A stretch of 10,314 nt of DNA from Methanosarcinales archaeon (GTDB taxonomy: Archaea > Halobacteriota > Methanosarcinia > Methanosarcinales > Methanogasteraceae), in NCBI GenBank assembly GCA_030605805.1, contig JAUWHQ010000037.1:1-10314 (forward strand), in the 5' to 3' direction. Shown in pieces: positions 5,346 through 10,314 of this stretch. A program made the translations under genes and the position numbers. The notes below the pieces were generated by a model. The model saw only the letters and a list, made by a program, of their open reading frames with translations, was not told the origin of the DNA and searched no databases. Within the stretch, counting starts at the first letter, position 1. The number at the start of each line of letters is the position of its first letter.

Positions 5346-6632
5346 ACGATCATCATCGGCGGCGGGTTAACCGGACTTGCAGCAGCGTACAAACTGCTCA
5401 AAAACGGCGTTTCTGATGTGACAATCCTTGAAAAGGACCCGGAGCCCGGCGGGATGGCTGCAAGTTATCATATCAGTGATTATCACATCGAAAAGTATTA
5501 TCATCACATCTTTGAGAGCGACACTGAACTGATCAACCTTATGGCAGATCTGGGGGTCGGAAAAGACCTGCAATGGCTCAAAGGCACCACAGGATACCAC
5601 ATCGATGGAAAAATCTATCCGATGAACACGCCGCTCGAACTGCTGCGATCCCCGCTCTCGATCTTCGATCTGATGCGGCTTGCAGCAATCGTTCTTGCGA
5701 TCAAACGGAAAAAGGATATCTCCGGATTCGATGATGTGACAGCAAAGGAGTGGATCCTCAAGAATGCCGGAAACTCGGTGTACGAACGGTTTTTTGAGCC
5801 GCTCCTGCGAAGCAAGTTCGGGAACAACCATGACCTGGTGTCTGCTGCCTGGTTATTCGGGCGCATCAGGATCAGGTCGAACCGTTCGGCAAGCGGGGAG
5901 CGGCTCGGGTATCTCATGGGCGGATTCTACCGTTTTGTAAAACGGCTGACAGACTCGATCACCTGGATGGGCGGCGAGGTCAGGACAGGCTGCGAGGTAT
6001 CAGAGATCGTCATTGCCGGCGATGCCATAAGCGGCGTATCTGCGGGCGGATACATGGAATGCGACGCTGTGATCTCCACAGTCTCGCCACACGCATTCTC
6101 CGGAATGGTTCGGACGGGGGGATTTCGGGAGATGCTCGATATCCCGTATCAGGGCACCGCATGTGCGCTCTTTGGCATGGACAAACCACTGCTGAATGAT
6201 ACATATTGGCTAAATATAAAATCCGATGTGCCTTTTGGTGCGGTGGTCGAGCACACGAACTTTCTTCCGGTGGCAGACTATGGCGAGCATCTGGTGTATG
6301 TGACCGCATACTTCCAGGACGCGGATGATCCGAGATGGCGGTGCACGGAGCAGGAAGTCATCGACTCGTACTTAAACGGGCTTGAGAGGCTGTTTCCAGA
6401 TTTTAGCCGAAGCAGCATTCGGTGGTGGCGGATTGCGCGGCACATCGATACCGCGCCTGTGTACCTGACAGGCTACGCACGAAACATCCCGCGCTATTCG
6501 ACCGATCTTGCCGGACTATATCTTGCCGGCATGTTTTCAGGCGCCAATTATCCCGAACGGAGCATGAACGGCTCGATTTTGGCGGGATTTGGGTGCGCTG
6601 GGGAGATCATGGGGAAGATGGGGGCTGTGTGA
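5340..6632 (+). CDS. FAD-dependent protoporphyrinogen-oxidase-like oxidoreductase
   Basis: A cytoplasmic flavoprotein of the HemY/amine-oxidase/UDP-galactopyranose-mutase-like superfamily (COG1232 type), 430 residues. FAD binding is shown by GGGLTG at 7-12, the ribose-binding E31 in VTILEKD, and PGGMAAS at 36-42. The C-terminal FAD segment is GLYLAGMFSGANYPERSMNG at about 392-411, followed by a helix with SILAGFGCAGE. It starts 12 bases after the ccmF-like stop, so the two are probably co-transcribed. That neighbour would suit a role in heme supply, but most archaea make heme by the siroheme route without HemY, and this family also works on carotenoids, isoprenoids and sugar nucleotides. The substrate is therefore left open. 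Confidence 0.8.
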   Translation: MKTIIIGGGLTGLAAAYKLLKNGVSDVTILEKDPEPGGMAASYHISDYHIEKYYHHIFESDTELINLMADLGVGKDLQWLKGTTGYHIDGKIYPMNTPLELLRSPLSIFDLMRLAAIVLAIKRKKDISGFDDVTAKEWILKNAGNSVYERFFEPLLRSKFGNNHDLVSAAWLFGRIRIRSNRSASGERLGYLMGGFYRFVKRLTDSITWMGGEVRTGCEVSEIVIAGDAISGVSAGGYMECDAVISTVSPHAFSGMVRTGGFREMLDIPYQGTACALFGMDKPLLNDTYWLNIKSDVPFGAVVEHTNFLPVADYGEHLVYVTAYFQDADDPRWRCTEQEVIDSYLNGLERLFPDFSRSSIRWWRIARHIDTAPVYLTGYARNIPRYSTDLAGLYLAGMFSGANYPERSMNGSILAGFGCAGEIMGKMGAV

Positions 6633-7047
6633 CTTCATCAAATGTTCCCGCGCTTTCTGTGCGGCAACACCCGGGTGTGATGCTGGTATGACCCCTTGAT
6701 TTCAACTGGAGAATGGCAACCGGCAGCCATGATCCACCATGCCGCTTGCTGTACAGATGTTACATCGAATATGTTTACGAGTCTTTTTTGGCAAAATGGG
6801 ACTGTCAAACCCAAACGTTGGTGCTCGAATCGAAATCCAGATGTTCAAATCTGTTGCAGCCGGACATGAGACCTGGGATCGAGAACAACTTCAAAACAAC
6901 GCCAACACGATGGTGGCACGGCAGTCCCGATCGGGTGATAACGTAATATATTCGAACTCGCCACCCAATGATAATCCCTGTTACCACCCCACAAAAAAAC
7001 ACATCCAACCCACGCGACCCCCGACTTTCATGTTCATTGTGATAGGT
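6633..7047. other. Stretch without a convincing gene
   Basis: A 12-base perfect palindrome ACACCCGGGTGT lies at 6667-6678, 35 bases after the flavoprotein stop, and might help end transcription, although no T-run follows. Plus-strand frames at 6713-6946 and 6739-7053 and a minus-strand frame at 6805-7008 are open. None has a clear ribosome site, recognisable motif or protein-like continuity. The stretch may hold the remains of a decayed gene. Confidence 0.5.
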
Positions 7048-7236
7048 TCATGAAGCCCCAGCCGCGCCACCCCAGAACGAAGGGGCTGTCCAATAATTAG
7101 ATATTTTGCGAAAATGACTGCTTATTTTTGATATAACGCCCTGTTCGAGCTTCTTTTTATCGAGACTTTGAATTGTTAGACAGCCTCTGAATTCGGGCGC
7201 ATCCACCGATTCAACCACACCTTTCACAACTCTCAT
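7048..7236 (-). pseudogene. ORF truncated by a MITE-like insertion
   Basis: The frame opens with ATG at 7236-7234 directly after the TGA of the 297-aa membrane protein gene, as expected for a coupled downstream gene. Only 16 codons (MRVVKGVVESVDAPEF) precede the inverted-repeat element at 7081-7188. The remaining codons are read through that element and about 33 bases beyond it. The original product cannot be recognised. The 62-aa reading is best taken as a broken gene, not a real protein. Confidence 0.5.
7081..7188. mobile_element. MITE-like element with 18-bp imperfect terminal inverted repeats
   Basis: The left end AGGGGCTGTCCAATAATT (7081-7098) pairs with the right end AATTGTTAGACAGCCTCT (7171-7188): 15 of 18 positions match. 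The termini GGGGCTGTCCAA / GAGGCTGTCTAA are of a type seen at ends of several DDE transposase IS families. At 108 bases it has no room for a transposase and would need one supplied in trans. No clear target-site duplication is visible. It interrupts the minus-strand ORF starting at 7236. Confidence 0.65.
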
Positions 7237-8130
7237 TCATTGTGTTTTTTCTTCTGGCGGCGATACTCGTATTTCAGCGGTGAGTCCTGTTGATGTCGCT
7301 ATTTTAATCTCATATTCTGTTTCAGATTGCCATTCGCAGATTTGTTCTGTCTCTTTGGATTTTTCTGGGCTAATTTTAATACTCTCTTCGATAACATGCC
7401 CATTTATATATATTTTGTCCACCTTAATCTCGGAATCTCCCCCATTCCTTATGGTAATGGCAATTTTCTTAGGGTCAGGGAGGAATCTTACATGTTCAAT
7501 ACCAATCATGGCAGCAGCTTCAGCCCGTTTTACAGCGACTGCTCTGGTTCCAAAGTAGAATGCGATAACAATACCGGCAAGCTGGATATACATCGTAGTA
7601 ACATCATTGTCAGGAATGTCATATTTAATGGATAAAACCATCAGTATGGTGAATCCCACGACGAACGTCCCTGCGATAGCTCTTCTCATCTCACCCTGGT
7701 CAAGCTTTTTATCGGCTCTAAAGCCAAGGAGAATCATCCCACCGAAGATTAAAAGTATAACAAGTGCAGCAATCAGTGAATCTCTATCTGAAATCAGTGA
7801 TTTTGATGCGAAGACCTTTACTGATGATGTAGAAACGTTTGCTGTTGACGTGGAAACATTTGCTGTTGATGTGAGAAGATCTGCAGTTGATGCAGAAACG
7901 TTTGCTGTTGACGTGGAAACATTTACTGATGATGCAGAAACATTTGCCGTTGATGTGAAAACATTTGCAGTTGGTGCAGAAACGTTTGCTGTTGATGTGT
8001 TTATACAAACGGTTTCATTGGTATTATTTGCTTGAGCAACTATCGGTAAAAGCATGCACAACACGAAGAGAACCGCTCCTACTCTAAAAAAGCTCTCTCC
8101 CAGATTCTGTTTCATGTCGATAACCTCCAT
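7237..8130 (-). CDS. Membrane protein with sequon-bearing heptad repeats and pilin-like C-terminal domain (297 aa)
   Basis: Function not recognised. A signal peptide with core VGAVLFVLCMLLPIVAQA and likely cleavage after A34 precedes a low-complexity stalk, residues 45-108, built of 7-residue units such as TSTANVS. Six units keep Asn-Val-Ser and three further Asn-X-Ser/Thr sites lie at N35, N38 and N44, so the stalk could be heavily N-glycosylated. Spans follow at about 117-137, 151-168 and 178-197, with positive loops (FRADKK, VKRAEA) that place the C-terminus inside. Residues about 208-290 (KIAITIRNGGDSEIKVDKI, then YEIKIATSTG) resemble the beta-sandwich of archaeal pilin/archaellin-like proteins. 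GAGGTGAT sits five bases before the chosen ATG; an internal ATG at 8115, preceded by GGAGGT, is an equally plausible start. AT-rich relative to the flanks. Confidence 0.78.
   Translation of the reverse strand: MEVIDMKQNLGESFFRVGAVLFVLCMLLPIVAQANNTNETVCINTSTANVSAPTANVFTSTANVSASSVNVSTSTANVSASTADLLTSTANVSTSTANVSTSSVKVFASKSLISDRDSLIAALVILLIFGGMILLGFRADKKLDQGEMRRAIAGTFVVGFTILMVLSIKYDIPDNDVTTMYIQLAGIVIAFYFGTRAVAVKRAEAAAMIGIEHVRFLPDPKKIAITIRNGGDSEIKVDKIYINGHVIEESIKISPEKSKETEQICEWQSETEYEIKIATSTGLTAEIRVSPPEEKTQ
7807..7998 (-). repeat. 21-bp tandem repeat array inside the membrane protein gene
   Basis: About nine imperfect 21-base units, read on the plus strand as variants of GAAACGTTTGCTGTTGACGTG, encode the 7-residue STANVS-type stalk repeats. 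The unit length keeps the frame, so gain or loss of units would change stalk length without breaking the gene. The plus strand is also open through the array, which is a by-product of the repeat. Confidence 0.9.
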
Positions 8131-8152
8131 GAGATATCACCTCTTATTCAAA

Positions 8153-8279
8153 GTCGCTAAACCCCGGACTTAAGTACGGAGCCAGTGTAATCGCGCCCCT
8201 GCGTTCGGCTTGTCCACTCCGATGCTACGTATATGATCATTCAGAAGCGTTGCCGTGTGTCGACCGTGGCGGGGTTCTC
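8153..8279 (-). ncRNA. Element C: conserved structured repeat, candidate leader RNA
   Basis: Second copy of element B. On the minus strand, 8276-8270 (AACCCCG) pairs perfectly with 8166-8160 (CGGGGTT), closing the whole block. 8249-8242 (CGCTTCTG) pairs with 8201-8194 (CAGGGGCG) over eight positions including two U-G. Compared with B this stem has two double compensatory changes (U-A to C-G and C-G to U-A). TCGG/CCGA forms the inner hairpin. The 3' hairpin CCGTAC/GTCCGG has one mismatch and loop TTAA. It ends 23 bases before the start of the 297-aa membrane protein gene, so it could act as its 5' leader. The coding frame possible in B meets TGA here after seven codons. Confidence 0.55.
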
Positions 8280-8313
8280 TACGCGCCATACACAACAAAC
8301 TCGAATCCATCAC

Positions 8314-8321
8314 ATATAAAA
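8314..8321. promoter_or_regulatory. TATA-like box beyond element C
   Basis: ATATAAAA on the plus strand (TTTTATAT on the minus). It lies 51 bases beyond the conserved GTCGA boundary of element C; the matching box beyond element B is 50 bases away. On the minus strand a start about 25 bases on would fall just ahead of the conserved block. Confidence 0.45.
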
Positions 8322-8440
8322 CCACCCCAGATAACCGGGCTGTTACCCCGACGCTGGCGCTCAAATCAGTCTTCCTGTGGTACGCCCCGGACTTCGTGAA
8401 ACGCCGCGGACATTGGGCACAACCATGAGTTACCGCCACA

Positions 8441-8450
8441 GATATATAAC
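8441..8450 (+). promoter_or_regulatory. TATA box for the COG2509-type flavoprotein gene
   Basis: GATATATAAC is centred about 28 bases ahead of the ATG at 8474, the spacing expected for a leaderless archaeal transcript. The absence of a Shine-Dalgarno motif near the start agrees with this. Confidence 0.55.
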
Positions 8451-8473
8451 CTCCTTCCCAGATAGGGTATGCA

Positions 8474-9856
8474 ATGACCAATGATTACGATGTGATCATC
8501 ATCGGCGCCGGTCCGGCTGGCATGTTCGCAGCCGATGAACTGGCTGACTCTGATATGCGTGTGCTGGTTATCGATGCCGGGCGGGACATCGGCGACCGCA
8601 TCTGCCCGATGGATAGGACCAGTGTCTGTGCGCACTGCACGCCCTGCGGGATTATGTCTGGCGTTGGCGGTGCGGGCACATTCTCGGACGGAACCTTAAA
8701 TCTGCGACCTGATATCGGCGGGGATCTTGCCATGCTGACCGGCAGCCCTGCGGAAGCATGGGACCTCGTCCGTCATGTGGACGAGGTCTTCCTGAAGTAC
8801 GGGGCGCCCGATGTGCTCAACGAGCCCAATACAGGGGCTGTTGAGAGCCTGAAGCGGCGTGCCGCATCGGTAGGAGCGCGGTTCATCAATATACCGCAGC
8901 GGCACATCGGATCAGATAACGCGCCCGTTGTCATCAAGAACTTCAAGGAGGACCTTGTCAGGCGAGGGATCGAATTCTTGCTGGAAAGCAATGTCGCCAA
9001 CCTGTCCACCGATGACAATACCTGTAACGGCGTGGTGCTCGAGAACGGCAAGACCATCACGTCGGGTTACGTGATCGCTGCACCTGGCAGGATCGGCGCG
9101 AACTGGGTGAACTCGATGGTCGAGACGCACGGCATCGCTGCCAGATACGGGAGCATCGATGTCGGAGTGCGTGTCGAGGTCTCTGCGATCATCATGGACC
9201 CGATCACGCACATCAACCGCGATCCGAAGTTCCATATCCAGACCAACCGCTACGATGATTTTGTCCGGACATTCTGTACGAACGAACACGGCTTTGTCGT
9301 CAAAGAGGAGTATCCCGGATTTATAGCCACGAATGGGCATTCTATGACGAACAAACAGTCGGATAATACGAATTTCGCATTCATGGTCAGAATCGCTCTC
9401 ACACACCCGATCGAGAACACAACCAGATACGGCGTCTCGATTGCGAAGCTTGCGACGACCATCGGAGGCGGAAAGCCGGTGTTGCAGCGCATGGGCGACC
9501 TTCGGAGAGGCAGGCGATCGACAGAGGATAGGATCAAGCGAAATCAGGTCATAAATACGCTCAAGGACGTGACCCCGGGCGACATATCGATGGCGCTTCC
9601 TCACAGAATCGTGATGGACATCATCGAGGGGCTCGAGGTGCTAAACAAGATCATACCCGGAGTTGCATCCGATTCAACGCTTCTGTATGCTCCGGAGATC
9701 AAATTCTATGCAATGGAGATCGATGTTGACCGAAACATGGAGACCAGTATGTGCAATCTCTTTGCAGCGGGCGATGGCACCGGACTTTCCCGGGATATTG
9801 TCAATGCCGCCGCAACAGGTGTGCTTGCCGCAAGAGGGGTTTTGAAGGGCAGGTAG
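8474..9856 (+). CDS. NAD(P)/FAD-dependent dehydrogenase, COG2509 type
   Basis: A 460-aa cytoplasmic flavoprotein of the poorly characterised COG2509 group of FAD-dependent dehydrogenases. The FAD-binding Rossmann fold starts with GAGPAG at 11-16, with the acidic residue D34 in VLVIDAG. A cysteine cluster follows: C44 in ICPMD and C52, C55, C58 in CAHCTPCGI, then SGVGGAGTFSDG at 62-73, a block typical of this family. The cluster could bind metal or act in redox; that is inference. The C-terminal FAD motif is NLFAAGDGTG near residue 431, followed by helix IVNAAATGVLAARG. Length and both FAD motifs look complete. It stands alone, with its own TATA box and no partner in the same direction, so its substrate cannot be read from context. 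Confidence 0.85.
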   Translation: MTNDYDVIIIGAGPAGMFAADELADSDMRVLVIDAGRDIGDRICPMDRTSVCAHCTPCGIMSGVGGAGTFSDGTLNLRPDIGGDLAMLTGSPAEAWDLVRHVDEVFLKYGAPDVLNEPNTGAVESLKRRAASVGARFINIPQRHIGSDNAPVVIKNFKEDLVRRGIEFLLESNVANLSTDDNTCNGVVLENGKTITSGYVIAAPGRIGANWVNSMVETHGIAARYGSIDVGVRVEVSAIIMDPITHINRDPKFHIQTNRYDDFVRTFCTNEHGFVVKEEYPGFIATNGHSMTNKQSDNTNFAFMVRIALTHPIENTTRYGVSIAKLATTIGGGKPVLQRMGDLRRGRRSTEDRIKRNQVINTLKDVTPGDISMALPHRIVMDIIEGLEVLNKIIPGVASDSTLLYAPEIKFYAMEIDVDRNMETSMCNLFAAGDGTGLSRDIVNAAATGVLAARGVLKGR

Positions 9857-9897
9857 CCAGGGGACGCGGGGGTTACATCCGTTTTGCAGGCTTATGG

Positions 9898-10074
9898 CTA
9901 ATATAATTTCCCGTTCTTCCAGAAAAACGATTTGTCCGGAGGTCGGCTGAACATGTTGAATACGCTTGGATATAGTTTCGGATATTTTGCCTCGTTAAGC
10001 GGGATGTTGAACATCTCACCAGGCTCATCATCCTCGCCACCCAGTCCGATAAGAATATCGATTATTATAAGTAT
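9898..10074 (-). pseudogene. 3' gene fragment without a start codon
   Basis: An open frame of 58 codons ending TAG at 9900-9898, bounded upstream by an in-frame TAA at 10077-10075. The product looks like a genuine protein C-terminus: GEDDEPGEMFNIPLNEAKYP, then KLYPSVFNMFSRPPDKSFFW and KNGKLY. The only ATG codons are at residues 21 and 41, so the front appears to be missing. Sequence beyond 10075 is AT-rich and unrelated in frame. The family is not recognised. It converges on the flavoprotein gene, with stops about 40 bases apart. It could be a short real gene using ATG at 10014. Confidence 0.5.
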
Positions 10075-10097
10075 TTATAGGTCTTTAATACTCCACC

Positions 10098-10235
10098 ATG
10101 TCAAAGCGGACGGTGGCGAACCTCTATGGGATCAAGGGGGTGTACAACAGACATGTTGCGAAACACCCCCCTCCACAAGAATCATGCACTCCACCTTCCC
10201 GTACAGCACCCTCAATTCAGCAGAACTTCAGATGA
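10098..10235 (+). CDS. Doubtful short ORF (45 aa)
   Basis: Starts MSKRTVANLYGIKGVYNRHV and continues with a Pro/Ser/Thr-rich stretch that does not look like a folded protein. An AT-rich TATA-like run (TTATAAGTATTTATAGG, 10064-10080) lies at suitable distance upstream. The first 20 residues may be the start of a longer protein whose frame is lost after the strong hairpin at 10136-10170. No family assigned. Confidence 0.25.
   Translation: MSKRTVANLYGIKGVYNRHVAKHPPPQESCTPPSRTAPSIQQNFR
10136..10170. repeat. Strong nested hairpin
   Basis: GGGGGTGT (10136-10143) is complementary to ACACCCCC (10163-10170). Inside, CAACA (10145-10149) pairs with TGTTG (10154-10158) around GACA. This 35-base structure lies within the short ORF at 10098. 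No T-run follows on the plus strand. It may be a mobile-element end or a protein-binding palindrome. Confidence 0.6.
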
Positions 10236-10314
10236 TAATTCCACAACCCACAGGATACCAACATAACTTTGTCATCAAACCCATCTTTTCTGTTGCGAAA
10301 CTTATCAGAAACTA
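10236..10314. other. Right edge, nothing recognised
   Basis: No gene is supported here. TGTTGCGAAAC at 10291-10301 repeats the same 11 bases at 10154-10164, the only structure seen. Confidence 0.5.

Noticed and set aside
6739..7053. Plus-strand 104-aa ORF after the flavoprotein gene
   Set aside because: No ribosome site, motif or family resemblance, and its end is low-complexity His/Pro/Thr-rich. Treated as unannotated, possibly decayed sequence.
7607..8035. Plus-strand 142-aa ORF with repeated ETFAVDV-like units
   Set aside because: It is the antisense of the 21-bp repeat array. The minus strand has a ribosome site, signal peptide, spans and coherent domain order; this frame has none.
8222..8250. 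Alternative plus-strand stem CGATGCT/AGCGTTG in element C
   Set aside because: It overlaps the 8-bp stem with compensatory changes, has two wobbles, and lacks compensatory support from element B. It weakens the strand assignment a little but is the poorer model.
8170..8481. Minus-strand 103-aa ORF through element C
   Set aside because: It uses a different frame from the one open in element B and overlaps the promoter and start of the flavoprotein gene at 8474. No motif or conservation supports it.
10154..10301. CRISPR repeat suspected from TGTTGCGAAAC, which ends in GAAAC
   Set aside because: Only two 11-base copies are present, 137 bases apart, without a longer shared repeat or regular spacing.

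Overview
The window looks archaeal. Its promoters are TATA-like boxes 25-30 bases ahead of starts, and several genes appear to be read from leaderless or short-leader mRNAs. The gene families also fit: a C-terminal-half CcmF-like protein, a COG2509-type flavoprotein and CTP synthase. A methanogen-related or ANME/Syntrophoarchaeum-like euryarchaeote that makes c-type cytochromes would fit. That placement is inference; no taxonomic marker here settles it.

Layout. (1) 1-1015, minus: 5' part of lysA (diaminopimelate decarboxylase), running off the left edge. (2) 1016-2446: a patchwork, mostly AT-rich. It holds a short chimeric ORF that starts as a diverged copy of the pyrG start and ends as a DNA-methyltransferase tail, a small minus-strand ORF, a hairpin-rich block (element A), two overlapping minus-strand genes for small one-helix membrane proteins, and a structured repeat (element B). 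(3) 2447-4039: complete pyrG. (4) 4189-6632: a tight plus-strand cluster of a 32-codon ORF, a CcmF C-terminal-half protein and a protoporphyrinogen-oxidase-like flavoprotein. (5) 6633-8473: a second patchwork with no clear gene up to about 7047, a 108-base MITE-like inverted-repeat element in the remains of a minus-strand ORF, a 297-aa membrane protein with sequon-bearing heptad repeats, and a second copy of the structured repeat (element C). (6) 8474-9856: complete COG2509-type flavoprotein gene. (7) 9857-10314: a start-less 3' gene fragment on the minus strand, a doubtful 45-aa ORF and a strong hairpin.

How the parts work together. lysA and pyrG are housekeeping genes. The ccmF-like gene points to cytochrome c maturation, and the flavoprotein after it is probably co-transcribed but of unknown substrate. 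Both patchwork islands carry minus-strand membrane-protein genes of lower GC than the neighbours, and each such gene or operon lies downstream, on the minus strand, of an A/B/C-type element.

Most notable observation. Elements B (2188-2334) and C (8153-8279) are homologous, and their differences respect base pairing. One 8-bp stem keeps pairing through two double compensatory changes plus two U-A to U-G changes, and a closing stem keeps pairing through G-U wobbles only on the minus strand. Each has a TATA-like box 50-51 bases beyond its minus-strand 5' side. I infer an undescribed structured leader or small RNA upstream of unrelated membrane-protein genes. An IS-derived end sequence remains the main alternative.
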